Assembly (NCBI RefSeq): GCF_014652895.1
Contig: NZ_BMZR01000003.1
Location: forward strand, 124,001 to 188,000
Length of the DNA: 64,000 nt
Direction of reading: 5' to 3'
DNA from: Psychrobacter glaciei
GTDB taxonomy: Bacteria; Pseudomonadota; Gammaproteobacteria; Pseudomonadales; Moraxellaceae
Shown: positions 10,146-18,659 of the stretch, piece after piece
Position numbering within the stretch: position 1 is the stretch's first letter
Layout: every line of letters starts with the position of its first letter
Notes under the pieces: model-generated
Databases searched by the model: none
Seen by the model: the letters and a program-made list of their open reading frames with translations, nothing else
Told to the model about the DNA's origin: nothing
Made by a program: the position numbers and the translations under genes

Positions 10146-11249
10146 ATGGCAGGCAATAGTATTGGGCAAGTTTTTACGGTTACCACGTGTGGTGAGTCGC
10201 ATGGTGCTGGTCTCATGGCAATCGTCGATGGCGTACCACCGGGTTTAGCATTATCCGCAGAAGACTTGCAGATTGATCTAGATCGCCGTAAACCGGGTAC
10301 GTCTAAGTACTCGACCCAGCGCCGCGAGTCTGACGAAGTTGAGATTATCTCTGGTGTGTTTGAGGGTAAGACAACTGGCACGTCTATTGGCCTGCTGATT
10401 CGTAATACCAATCAAAAATCCAAAGACTACAGTGAAATTAAAGATACCTTCCGTCCCGGTCACGCCGATTATACTTATAGTATGAAGTATGGATTTCGTG
10501 ATTATCGTGGTGGCGGGCGCTCCTCAGCGCGCGAGACTGCGATGCGTGTGGCGGCAGGTGCTATCGCTAAGAAATATCTACAAGAACGCTTGGGTGTGCA
10601 AGTCCGTGGTCATGTCACCCAAATTGGCAATGAGTACAGCAATATCCTAAACCCAAGCCAAATCGATTGGGATTTTGTAAATAGTAACCCGTTCTTTTGT
10701 GCGGATGCCGATGCTGTCAGTCGCTTTGAGACTTTGATAGATAACCTACGCCGTGAAGGTACTAGCTGTGGTGCACGTTTAGAGATTATCGCCAGTGGTG
10801 TACCCGTTGGACTGGGTGAGCCAGTATTTGATCGTCTCGATGCAGATATCGCTCATGCGATGATGAGTATCAATGCCGTCAAAGGCGTTGAGGTCGGTGA
10901 TGGTATGGCAGTCGCAGGGCAGTTCGGTCATAGCTCTCGTGATGAGCTGACGCCAGACGGCTTTACTGCCAATCATGCGGGAGGCATCTTAGGGGGTATC
11001 TCATCAGGACAAGATATCCGTGTCAGTATTGCACTTAAGCCAACTTCTAGTATTACGACGGCTGGCAAGAGTATCAATACGCAAGGCGAGTCGGTTGATA
11101 TGCTCACCAAAGGTCGTCATGACCCTTGCGTTGGGGTACGTGCCACGCCCATTGCAGAAGCCATGCTAGCCATTGTTTTATTAGATCACTATCTGCGTCA
11201 TCGCGGTCAAAACGCGGATGTGATGCAGCCAGTAGAGTCGATTACTTAG
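10146..11249 (+). CDS. aroC: Chorismate synthase
   Basis: Converts 5-enolpyruvylshikimate-3-phosphate to chorismate, the last step of the shikimate pathway, using reduced FMN. The 367-residue protein is full length. It carries the three family signatures: [18 protein letters not shown] at the N terminus, the central [10 protein letters not shown] region, and [17 protein letters not shown] near the C terminus. AAGGA lies 7 bases before the ATG. It lies 76 bases after prmB on the same strand and is probably cotranscribed with it. Confidence 0.98.
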   Translation: MAGNSIGQVFTVTTCGESHGAGLMAIVDGVPPGLALSAEDLQIDLDRRKPGTSKYSTQRRESDEVEIISGVFEGKTTGTSIGLLIRNTNQKSKDYSEIKDTFRPGHADYTYSMKYGFRDYRGGGRSSARETAMRVAAGAIAKKYLQERLGVQVRGHVTQIGNEYSNILNPSQIDWDFVNSNPFFCADADAVSRFETLIDNLRREGTSCGARLEIIASGVPVGLGEPVFDRLDADIAHAMMSINAVKGVEVGDGMAVAGQFGHSSRDELTPDGFTANHAGGILGGISSGQDIRVSIALKPTSSITTAGKSINTQGESVDMLTKGRHDPCVGVRATPIAEAMLAIVLLDHYLRHRGQNADVMQPVESIT

Positions 11250-11278
11250 GGTAACTTTTCGAACTATATCCTAGAGAT

Positions 11279-11331
11279 TTAAGCCCTTGATTGTTTCTGA
11301 TAATTTTATTAGAAATAACCAAGGGTTTTTT
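11279..11331 (+). terminator. Probable terminator after aroC
   Basis: A long imperfect hairpin (AAGCCCTTG... paired with CAAGGGTTTTTTT) directly follows the aroC stop and ends in a run of seven T. Confidence 0.7.
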
Positions 11332-11457
11332 TGTGGAAGATTAAAAATGAGTGATTCAACAGGTAGAGCGCGATCAGCAAACTAACAATGTAATGGATTT
11401 ACTTTGAAACAGATACAGTGCGACTGGGATGAGTTTTTCGTAGCCTTAGTAATAGTT

Positions 11458-11658
11458 CTAAGCAGCTACTTGATAACCATCAACCGCCACACACTGCTGA
11501 TGGCGAAACACCAAAAGTAATTGTTGACTGGGAATGGCCAACCAATGGCCGAATTCGATACTATCGATGCCTTGGTTGGATAAAGTCTGTGCGCAATGCT
11601 GACGATTGTAGCCTAAGCAATTTTTTATCACTTGGTTTTGGTTAGTAGGTTTTTTCAT
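11458..11658 (-). CDS. Small hypothetical protein (66 aa)
   Basis: I do not recognise this gene. I chose the ATG at 11658 (MKKPTNQNQ); the open frame extends to 11772, but its upstream residues have no supporting ribosome binding site. The protein is soluble and glutamine-rich, and includes QGIDSIEFGHWLAIPSQQLLLVFRHQQ. It may be a real short regulator-like protein or a chance frame. It lies between aroC (convergent) and the creC-like gene, with no recognisable terminator of its own. Confidence 0.4.
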   Translation of the reverse strand: MKKPTNQNQVIKNCLGYNRQHCAQTLSNQGIDSIEFGHWLAIPSQQLLLVFRHQQCVAVDGYQVAA

Positions 11659-11817
11659 AGCATTTCTATCCTTAGTTTTGATAACGAATTTGAATGACGT
11701 TATCGTAAAACAAGCAGATAGAAAACCTGTGTAGGAACGATGGAAATTGAATGAATTGTCGTTATTAATCATTTTTTTTGAGTATAGAAAGTGAGCGCGT
11801 CTATTTTAGCCAAACAT

Positions 11818-13647
11818 TTATTCTTTAGCTAAAGGCAAAGTAATACTGACCATCACGCCTGAATACTGCGTAATAGCAGCATTATTTTCATTGATATTGC
11901 TACTACTGTCATCACTATTTGCTTGAATATTCTTAATAACAACATGACCACCATGATGTTCGATTACTTGCTTCACAAGGGTTAAACCAAGGCCCGTCCC
12001 TTTTTTTGGCGTATTACCAGACATGCTAGGCTGTGTTTGCTCAGTATCGGCAGTTGAACTTTTCTCTGTTGAAGATGTTGATAGAGGCTCTGATGTAGTA
12101 TCAGTAGATTGACTCTGGTGCGATAAACTGAAATAACGGTCAAACGCTTTACCAACGGCGTAATCAGGTAATAATTTACCATTATTAAATATATCGATAG
12201 TCACAGTTTGCGCAGAATTGTTTTGCGCGGTGCTGTGCAGATAAATAGCGACTGTGCTATCGGCAAAATGTATGGCGTTATCCAATACGTTTTGCAGCAC
12301 CTGTACCAACCAAAACTGGTCAGCGAAAACGCTGGTATTTGCCAAGATATCTGGCGATAAAGTCGCTGTTTCAGTAACCCGTTTATCATCCAGATAGATG
12401 TCGATAGGCGCTAGGTGCTGCTGTTGCAATTTAGCGGTATTGTCTTTTGCAAGGGTTTGCAGTAATGGTAATAGAGGCGTCAGCTGCCGATTTAGCTTAA
12501 AGCTCGGTTGTTCAACCTTGGCAAGTAATAGCAAACGGTCAATTAATTGCTGCATTTTGATACTTTGTTCACCAATGGATTGGATGAGCATCTGTCGGTC
12601 TTCCTCATCAAGCCCGTCGTCTTCTAGCAACTCACTGCTGGCACGGATAGCGGTTAATGGGCTTTTGAGTTCATGGGTGAGGGTATGGACATAGTCGGTG
12701 ACATAGGCACGATTTTCCAACCGATGCTTCATAGATTCAATGGTATTTGTTAGGCTGTTAAGCTCATGACCTAAGTAAAAATAGGGCTTTTTGGTATCCT
12801 CTGCCAGCGCACTGGTATATTGGGTAACCAAGGTGATGCTTTGCTTAAGCCACCATGCGACCAGTCCTGCTAATATAAGGGCAGCAATACTCATGAGCAG
12901 TGCTGTGATAAGCATGCGATTGCGCGTATTGTCCAAATACGGCAACACGCTCGCGACAGGCTTGCCGACGCTGACGATACCAATCAGGTTGCCAGCATTA
13001 TTTTTTATCGGCTGCGCCACATACATGACCGTACCATCACGCTGACTATGGTCTCGTGTCGTACTTCTAGCGCCATATTCACCTTTTAAGGTTAAATAAA
13101 CATCGTTCCAGCGACTATAATCTCGTCCTTCATCATTGTCGGGTTCAGGCAGAGAGTCATATATGACGACGCCTTTATCATCCGTTACGTATATCCGAAA
13201 GCTGCTATAATTTTTGTTTTTATACTCAGGCTCTTGAGTTTTGCCAATTACTGGCATGCCAATAAATGCCGCATCAAGTCTTCTTTGATAATCATCATCG
13301 TATAGCTGCCCTGAAGACAGTGGCATCTGTAAACTTGCCGCCAGCAATTTGCTGGTATCTAATAACGTGTCTTCAATGACTTGCTGCGCCGTCGGTTTGA
13401 CATAACCAAACAGTTGAGTAAATGCGACCACACCGCAGATAATCAATACCAACGCCAAGGCAAGCCAAATCCTAAAAAAAATACTTAAATTCAGCAGTCG
13501 TTTTGGTTTAGTCGTTTGCTGCGCGGTGCCAATGGGATGCAGTTTTGCATACCAATTGCTTTGGCTGGCATGAGTGCTATTGTCAGCCTTGTTATTAATA
13601 TGAGTATTAGGGCGGCTATTCACGCTATTACTGGTTTTATGATTCAT
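11818..13647 (-). CDS. creC: CreC-like sensor histidine kinase
   Basis: Membrane-bound sensor kinase, partner of the response regulator at 13862. A hydrophilic N terminus of about 50 residues leads into a first membrane segment (IFFRIWLALALVLIICGVVAF). A periplasmic sensor region of about 150 residues follows (with the CreC-like FRIYVTDDKGVVIYDS), then a second membrane segment (MLITALLMSIAALILAGLVAWWL) and a HAMP-like stretch. The phosphoacceptor H-box is HTLTHELKSPLTAIRAS, and the ATPase domain has the N-box (LQNVLDNAIHFA) and G-box (GTGLGLTLVKQVIEHHGG). A Ser/Thr-rich insertion of about 40 residues sits between the N- and G-boxes. At 609 residues it is longer than the roughly 475 of E. coli CreC. 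The signal is not known from the sequence. Confidence 0.88.
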   Translation of the reverse strand: MNHKTSNSVNSRPNTHINNKADNSTHASQSNWYAKLHPIGTAQQTTKPKRLLNLSIFFRIWLALALVLIICGVVAFTQLFGYVKPTAQQVIEDTLLDTSKLLAASLQMPLSSGQLYDDDYQRRLDAAFIGMPVIGKTQEPEYKNKNYSSFRIYVTDDKGVVIYDSLPEPDNDEGRDYSRWNDVYLTLKGEYGARSTTRDHSQRDGTVMYVAQPIKNNAGNLIGIVSVGKPVASVLPYLDNTRNRMLITALLMSIAALILAGLVAWWLKQSITLVTQYTSALAEDTKKPYFYLGHELNSLTNTIESMKHRLENRAYVTDYVHTLTHELKSPLTAIRASSELLEDDGLDEEDRQMLIQSIGEQSIKMQQLIDRLLLLAKVEQPSFKLNRQLTPLLPLLQTLAKDNTAKLQQQHLAPIDIYLDDKRVTETATLSPDILANTSVFADQFWLVQVLQNVLDNAIHFADSTVAIYLHSTAQNNSAQTVTIDIFNNGKLLPDYAVGKAFDRYFSLSHQSQSTDTTSEPLSTSSTEKSSTADTEQTQPSMSGNTPKKGTGLGLTLVKQVIEHHGGHVVIKNIQANSDDSSSNINENNAAITQYSGVMVSITLPLAKE

Positions 13648-13704
13648 ATTTTTAGGTATGCTATTTGACGTTATAGAAGGTCGGTTTTAATCAAAATATG
13701 ACTA

Positions 13705-13850
13705 TATAGTCGATACTAAATAAAGTGGGTACGCGACATTATGATGCGTGACTGGCACAAACTTTTCTTGCTTGCTGTGCTTACGCAGACAGAGGCTACG
13801 AAAAATTTATACCAGTCACGCTGTCCCTTTTTTATATTGACCTGACTATA
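13705..13850. repeat. MITE-like ATAGTCA-ended element, copy D1
   Basis: A 146-base inverted-repeat element fills most of the gap between creB and creC. The outer ends read TATAGTC and GACTATA, inner arms (GTGACTGG / CCAGTCAC) form a hairpin, and the core (TTTTCTTGCTTGCTGTGC, then CGCAGACAGAGGCTAC) is nearly identical to the copy at 35833-35970. No coding capacity. Confidence 0.7.
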
Positions 13851-13861
13851 GTTAGTTATGA

Positions 13862-14644
13862 CTAAGCGGGACATAATGCGTAACCCAATCCACGATGAGT
13901 ATGAATGACCTCAATGCTCGCGTCGACAGTGGCCAGCTGCTTACGAATGGACTTAATATGACTGTCTATGGTTCTGGCTAAGCGATGGTCAGGGTAGTCG
14001 CTCACAGCGCTGAGTAATTGCTCACGGCTAAAGACTTGATTGGGTGCTTGCAATAATGTCAGCAAAATTTTGCGCTCGGTATTGCTGAGCTCAAGCTTTT
14101 GCTCTTGCCACATCAAGGAGTAATTGAGCGGTTGGTAATGCCAGATGCCAGATTGACATTCAAACGTCAATGCTTGCCCTGACATACTGTTCGAAGAAGC
14201 ACGGTTAGTTGTATTATCGGTGGCTGTGGTATGAGTAGCAGATTGCTTAGACAGTAATTGTTCACGTCGCCAAATGGCTTTTAGACGGGCAACCAACTCG
14301 CGCGGGCTAAAAGGCTTGGCACAATAATCATCACCGCCCATCTCTAAACCCAAAATCCTATCAACCTCGTCGCTACGAGCCGTCAAAAATACGATAGGGA
14401 TGTCTTTTAAGCCATCGATATCAGGGGTGTGTCGTATTTGTTGGCAGAGGCTGAGACCATCACCATCTGGCAAGCCAACATCCAAAATAATCGCCGATAG
14501 ATCTTGCGCCTCAAGGCTATGAAGCATTGGTAACACGCTGCTCGCATTGTCTAGCCAAGTGATTTTCCAGCCTTCACGTTTGCAAGTAACTTTGAGTGAC
14601 ATCGCAATAGCAGGGTCATCTTCCACCAGTAAAATATGGGTCAT
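13862..14644 (-). CDS. creB: CreB-like response regulator (OmpR/PhoB family)
   Basis: DNA-binding response regulator acting with the downstream sensor kinase. The receiver domain (about residues 1-130) shows the acidic pair in LLVEDDPA, the phosphoacceptor Asp in AIILDVGLPDGDG, the conserved Thr in IVFLTARS and Lys in DYCAKPFSPREL. The C-terminal winged helix (about 170-258) has the NTERKILLTLLQAPNQVFSREQLL and HIKSIRKQL elements of the OmpR class. It precedes the kinase gene by 214 bases, most of which is a MITE-like element, so the pair may no longer be tightly co-translated. The assignment to CreB rather than another OmpR-type regulator rests mainly on the partner kinase. Confidence 0.87.
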   Translation of the reverse strand: MTHILLVEDDPAIAMSLKVTCKREGWKITWLDNASSVLPMLHSLEAQDLSAIILDVGLPDGDGLSLCQQIRHTPDIDGLKDIPIVFLTARSDEVDRILGLEMGGDDYCAKPFSPRELVARLKAIWRREQLLSKQSATHTTATDNTTNRASSNSMSGQALTFECQSGIWHYQPLNYSLMWQEQKLELSNTERKILLTLLQAPNQVFSREQLLSAVSDYPDHRLARTIDSHIKSIRKQLATVDASIEVIHTHRGLGYALCPA

Positions 14645-14754
14645 AGTTTCTATATCGTTTTATAATTTTAGTAAATTATCGTAGCACAAAACAGCAGCCT
14701 GCTCTTGCTACCACTATCCAAACAGTGTGAAAACTTGATGGAAAAGCAGGGTAT

Positions 14755-14926
14755 TAGGGCATGTCCTCATTTTGAAAATGGAAATAAAAAGAGATAGATT
14801 TTTGCCAATCGATGGAAATTTTGCAGAGAATATGAACATATTGTCTATAAATTTTCGAAAAGTGGCGAGAATATAGCCTTTTTTAACCCATTTAAAAGGT
14901 TTTGTTCAGATTGAGGACACGCCCTA
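14755..14926. repeat. MITE-like element family A, copy A1
   Basis: A 172-base element with imperfect terminal inverted repeats: left TAGGGCATGTCCTCA, right (as reverse complement) TAGGGCGTGTCCTCA. It starts and ends with TA, which fits a TA target duplication. It has no coding capacity. Sister copies lie at 23784-23957 and 60290-60569. Confidence 0.8.
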
Positions 14927-14977
14927 AGCAAATGGTCTATTATTTAATGATGCTGATACAACCAATGGAAAATAAAA

Positions 14978-15004
14978 AACCAGCTTAACAATAATTAAGC
15001 TGGT
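14978..15004 (-). terminator. Terminator of the glycerophosphodiesterase gene
   Basis: The stem ACCAGCTTAA / TTAAGCTGGT is followed on the minus strand by a run of six T. It lies about 55 bases after the stop of the gene at 15060. Confidence 0.8.
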
Positions 15005-15059
15005 ATTGGGACATGTCTTAATATTAGACGCTTAGATAAGAAAAAGGAGTCGGATTAAC

Positions 15060-16445
15060 CTATTTTAAGCCTTTGCAGTTGGCATAATAACTCACTGTAG
15101 CGGGCCAATCTGAAAAGATGCCTTGGACACCGACGTCTTGTGCCAACACATCTATATAATTCATCATATCACCATCATTATTGATAGCCTCGCCAAGACC
15201 ACTATAATACCAGTCACCGCCATTTGCCAGTGGACCTGAACGCTCTATTGACCACGTAATGATTTTTAGGTCATTGGCTTTGGCTTGTTTTGCATAGGCT
15301 GACGGTATCATTTTTCCATTGTCATCAGTTGTGACTAATAGCCAAAGTGCTGGCGCAATGATGTTAATGCCACGGGCTTTGATATCAGCCAAGGAGTGCT
15401 TCCATGTCGTCGCATCATCTTTATCAAACGTTTTGTTTTCAGCGGTTTCATTACTGTCATCGATGAGATAAACGGCATTGGCACCATAAGCTGGCTCATT
15501 TTTTATCCAGTAATCAAGGTCTTCTATATTGAATGACTGCGCAAATACATCATTTGCAGGCACACCCGCTGCCTTATAAGTCTCTATGAGCTGTTGGCGG
15601 TAATCGTCTAAACGATAACCATTGAACGGCATGGTCACGGCAGGCGCTTTTAGCTCAGGCGTGTGCTTCATGCCCAGTTGGCGTGCCAATGCGATATGCT
15701 CTTTCAAAGTCAATACCTTGCCATTTTGCGAGTACAAGTCTGTTCGCCAAGGCGCAGTCGCATTCATATATTCATCGATACTGGTCGCTTTTTTATTTGC
15801 GGCGTCCATTTTGCCCGTCAATGTTTTAAATTGATTGGCACTGATGTCTGAGGTACGGCATTCAATACTGTCGGCATTGGTCAGTACACCATTGGCATCT
15901 ATGATTGGCGGCACGGTGCACTGTTTGGCCAGCGGGGTAGCAAGGATATTAGTAGTGGTATGCAGATCGTCTTGCGCATGGCGGCAGACCAGCTCGCCGT
16001 CATTGGTAAAAGCCACGTCACATTCCAAGATACCTGCGCCCATTTGCGCTGAGGCAACATAGCTATCATAAGTGTGTTCTGGCAGTTGTAATGGCGCACC
16101 TCGATGGGCAATAGAAAAGTTCGTTTTGCTAGGTAATTGTGCTTTGCAAGCCAACAGCTCTTCTTTTAATGGGCTCTCATCCATATCATTGACCAAATAG
16201 AAAGGCCGAACACCATAGGTATAAGCTTGAGGCGTGGCAGGCAGGTTTTTTGGTAGTTGTTTTAGTGATGGCTTGATAGTTTGATTGGATGTTTGAGTCA
16301 ATGTGGTATTGCGTATATCGTCTGCGGCCATTGATAGGGTGCAAGTGGCCCCTAGTGCTATGGCTATACTGACCGTCTTAACGGTTTTAAATGGCGTTTT
16401 TTTGAGTTGATTGAGCGTCGCCACTGAATTATCTAACATTGTCAT
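15060..16445 (-). CDS. glpQ: Secreted glycerophosphodiester phosphodiesterase
   Basis: Hydrolyses glycerophosphodiesters to glycerol-3-phosphate and an alcohol, probably in the periplasm. A signal peptide is visible (hydrophobic core VKTVSIAIALGATCTLSMA, cleavage near residue 40). The catalytic domain begins at about residue 105 with FSIAHRGAPLQLPEHT (the catalytic HR/E motif). It continues with ILECDVAFTNDGELVCRHAQDDL, which supplies the metal-binding Glu and Asp and the second catalytic His. The C terminus carries GIFSDWPATVSYYANC. At 461 residues it resembles the long GlpQ-like enzymes. The first of two Met codons at the start is used; the second, two codons on, is equally likely. It lies beside creBC and a PhoD-type phosphatase gene. 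Confidence 0.93.
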   Translation of the reverse strand: MTMLDNSVATLNQLKKTPFKTVKTVSIAIALGATCTLSMAADDIRNTTLTQTSNQTIKPSLKQLPKNLPATPQAYTYGVRPFYLVNDMDESPLKEELLACKAQLPSKTNFSIAHRGAPLQLPEHTYDSYVASAQMGAGILECDVAFTNDGELVCRHAQDDLHTTTNILATPLAKQCTVPPIIDANGVLTNADSIECRTSDISANQFKTLTGKMDAANKKATSIDEYMNATAPWRTDLYSQNGKVLTLKEHIALARQLGMKHTPELKAPAVTMPFNGYRLDDYRQQLIETYKAAGVPANDVFAQSFNIEDLDYWIKNEPAYGANAVYLIDDSNETAENKTFDKDDATTWKHSLADIKARGINIIAPALWLLVTTDDNGKMIPSAYAKQAKANDLKIITWSIERSGPLANGGDWYYSGLGEAINNDGDMMNYIDVLAQDVGVQGIFSDWPATVSYYANCKGLK

Positions 16446-16619
16446 GTAAACTGTCCCTACAAAAAGTGAAAAATAATAAGTACAATATTGCGGTCATTGA
16501 CCCGTCCTTTACGTTACCTGATAATCTTTAAAAGATAATGACAGGCAAACAATTGTTACAAAAGTATTTCACTCTCCATCATCAAAATTAAGCTATCAAA
16601 AATATATTAAGGATCAGGT

Positions 16620-17291
16620 ATGACTGACTATTTAGACGCTGTTATCGTTGAACATAACCCTTCTCAAAAAAAGATAGATCGTGCTGTCATTTGGTTGCAT
16701 GGCTTGGGTGCCAGCGGCCATGATTTTGAACCAGTGGTACCGCAGTTAGAATTGGCTAACGATATGGCAGTACGCTTTATCTTTCCACATGCGCCTAAGC
16801 GCCCAGTGACCGTGAATGGCGGCATGGTGATGCCTGCTTGGTACGATATTTTAGAGATGAGCCTTGAGCGTAAAATCGATGTCGCTCAAATTGAAGAGTC
16901 TGCCCAACAAATCAATGATTTGATCAGCCGTGAGGTTGAGCGCGGTGTTGCTCCTGAGCATATCGTCATTGCAGGGTTTTCGCAGGGCGGGGCAGTGGCT
17001 TATCACGTAGCGCTTGGTTATCCTAAGCGCTTAGCAGGTTTGATGACACTCTCGACCTATTTGGCGACCAATGATAATATTGATTATAGTGCGGCTAATA
17101 AAGACATGCCAATTTTGATTGAACATGGTACTCATGACCCAGTCGTTCCTGTGATCTTAGGCGAGCAAGCGCAGCAGCTTTTATCAGCAAAAGATTATAA
17201 TGTGTCTTATAATACCTATCCAATGGCACATCAGGTATGTATGCCACAAATTCAAAATATTGGTAAATGGTTAAATAAAGTATTGGCTTAG
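16620..17291 (+). CDS. Carboxylesterase/phospholipase of the alpha/beta hydrolase fold
   Basis: Hydrolyses short acyl esters or lysophospholipids (family of Pseudomonas EstB, acyl-protein thioesterase-like, PF02230). The 223-residue protein matches the family length. It carries the oxyanion region WLHGLGASGHDF, the nucleophile S121 in GFSQGG, D173 in GTHDPVVP and H204 in PMAHQV. It has no signal peptide, so it is cytoplasmic. AAGGA lies 8 bases before the ATG. The real substrate cannot be read from the sequence. Confidence 0.93.
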   Translation: MTDYLDAVIVEHNPSQKKIDRAVIWLHGLGASGHDFEPVVPQLELANDMAVRFIFPHAPKRPVTVNGGMVMPAWYDILEMSLERKIDVAQIEESAQQINDLISREVERGVAPEHIVIAGFSQGGAVAYHVALGYPKRLAGLMTLSTYLATNDNIDYSAANKDMPILIEHGTHDPVVPVILGEQAQQLLSAKDYNVSYNTYPMAHQVCMPQIQNIGKWLNKVLA

Positions 17292-17333
17292 AGAGTTGAG
17301 CTGTAACGTAATGTAATGAGGGTGTTTTATAGG

Positions 17334-17363
17334 TTGAAAGTTAGCACTTAATTCCTATATAAT
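17334..17363 (+). promoter_or_regulatory. Promoter of the tmRNA gene
   Basis: A -35 box TTGAAA (17334-17339) and a perfect -10 box TATAAT (17358-17363), spaced 18 bases apart, stand 13 bases before the mature tmRNA 5' end. Confidence 0.8.
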
Positions 17364-17376
17364 ACTCGACCTTATT

Positions 17377-17755
17377 GGGGATGTTCTGGCTTCGACGCTG
17401 GTGATGAAACTCAATGATGCATGTCGAGAGTATATGTCCTCTCGTTAATCCAACATATATTGTTATAGTCGCAAACGACGAAAATTACGCTCTAGCAGCA
17501 TAAACCCAGTTTACTTGGTTTAGACCCTGCTTACTAAGTTGCTGATCACCTACAGTTGGTCAACTAAGTTGAAGCGTCCGCATGTAGGCTCGCCACAAGG
17601 GATTGTCTCAATCGCTTGGGTTCAAAAGTAGAGAATCGGCTAATCCATCCTGACTGTCGGATCGGTGCAGACTAAAATTAAAGACAGAAACTAAACATGT
17701 AGATTCATGAGCGTAATGCTGGCGGACGCGGGTTCAACTCCCGCCATCTCCACCA
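17377..17755 (+). ncRNA. ssrA: Transfer-messenger RNA (tmRNA)
   Basis: Rescues stalled ribosomes together with SmpB and tags the unfinished protein for degradation. The 5' end GGGGATGTTCTGGCTTCGAC and the 3' end with the T-arm (GCGGGTTCAACTCCCGC) and CATCTCCACCA pair into a tRNA-like acceptor stem of seven base pairs. The tag reading frame at 17471-17503 begins with the resume codon GCA and encodes ANDENYALAA followed by TAA, a typical gammaproteobacterial tag. The CCA is encoded. A strong promoter precedes the gene and a terminator follows it. No integrated element is seen at its 3' end, although this site is a common attachment target. Confidence 0.97.
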
Positions 17756-17770
17756 AATATTTTAAATGAA

Positions 17771-17799
17771 GTCAGTCACCTAGGTGGCTGACTTTTTTT
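17771..17799 (+). terminator. Terminator after tmRNA
   Basis: The stem GTCAGTCACC / GGTGGCTGAC is followed by seven T, directly downstream of ssrA. Confidence 0.88.
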
Positions 17800-18122
17800 A
17801 TGGCAATTTTTTTGTTATTAGCTTTTCTGATTAGCATATATAAGCTTAACCATATCAACTATAGACAATAGTTACTTGGATGAGTTTAATTGATTCGGTG
17901 TAATGGACATTTTTTATGCTGGCTCAGGTTTTAAATCTATATACCGTCTCACTATTACCAACCGCACACGCAGTTTTACATTTCCTGTCTTAAAAAATAG
18001 CCCTCTATCTTATAGGATACATTAACAAAGCACGACCTACCAAGCATGCAAATGAATGCTGGGTGATGGTCATAAAGTCAGGCGTGCTAACGTATATTAT
18101 AATTGAGGTCAGGGATATATCC
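17800..18122. other. Intergenic region downstream of ssrA, no gene seen
   Basis: An AT-rich stretch between the tmRNA terminator and the next start. I found no attachment-site duplication of the tmRNA 3' end and no gene remnant. Confidence 0.4.
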
Positions 18123-18500
18123 ATGTTTGATATCAAATCATTTTTTAAAAGAGAAGTAGAGAAAAAACTCATCAATGTAGACGATTATATTTTTATGCCT
18201 GAGCGAGTAGAGATGGAGCTGGAGGACGGATTATTAAATTGTGTACTCAACAGTGATGGTCGAGTCGATATTTTTTATAGTAAGCAAGGCGTGACAGAGG
18301 TCAGCTCGGCATCGCGTAAGCATCCCTTTACGGCATTCGAAACCGAACTATATCATGGTGTTTATGATGACGTTATTAATGATTTGATCAAAGAAGTAGA
18401 CAAGATTATCGATGGCTCTTCTAAGTATTTTAGTCGCAGTAAAATACTGCCTTTTGCAGCAGCTCTGTCACAGAGTCCAGTTGACAAAAACAAGTTCTAA
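18123..18500 (+). CDS. Hypothetical protein (125 aa)
   Basis: I do not recognise a domain. I chose the ATG at 18123 (MFDIKSFFKRE), which has an AGGGA motif 9 bases upstream; the open frame extends 20 codons further up without a ribosome binding site. The protein is soluble and acidic, and begins with a short basic helix (KSFFKREVEKKL), followed by alternating strand-like segments. It ends in a terminator shared with the convergent phoD gene. Confidence 0.6.
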   Translation: MFDIKSFFKREVEKKLINVDDYIFMPERVEMELEDGLLNCVLNSDGRVDIFYSKQGVTEVSSASRKHPFTAFETELYHGVYDDVINDLIKEVDKIIDGSSKYFSRSKILPFAAALSQSPVDKNKF

Positions 18501-18564
18501 GCCAAAGTAATAAGCCAAAGTAATAAGCTGAGAGGAGTGGATGGTACAAAGGCTCAGCAACAAA

Positions 18565-18600
18565 AAGGGTGCGTTATTTATAACGCACCCTTTTTGTTGT
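18565..18600. terminator. Bidirectional terminator between the 125-aa gene and phoD
   Basis: The perfect stem AAAAAGGGTGCGTTAT / ATAACGCACCCTTTTT works in both directions. Confidence 0.9.
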
Positions 18601-18659
18601 TTTATATTCTCAACGAACATTACTTTAATGCTTTAAATATCTGTAGCACTTAACGATAC

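Larger units (their letters stand above)
14645..15059. other. Intergenic region with a MITE copy and the glpQ terminator
   Basis: The 415 bases without a gene hold the family A element at 14755-14926 and the terminator at 14978-15004. The stretch from 14645 to 14754 should carry the creB promoter. Confidence 0.7.

Noticed and set aside
17377..18122. tmRNA 3' end as an integration site of a genomic island
   Set aside because: No integrase gene and no second copy of the tmRNA 3' end were seen downstream.
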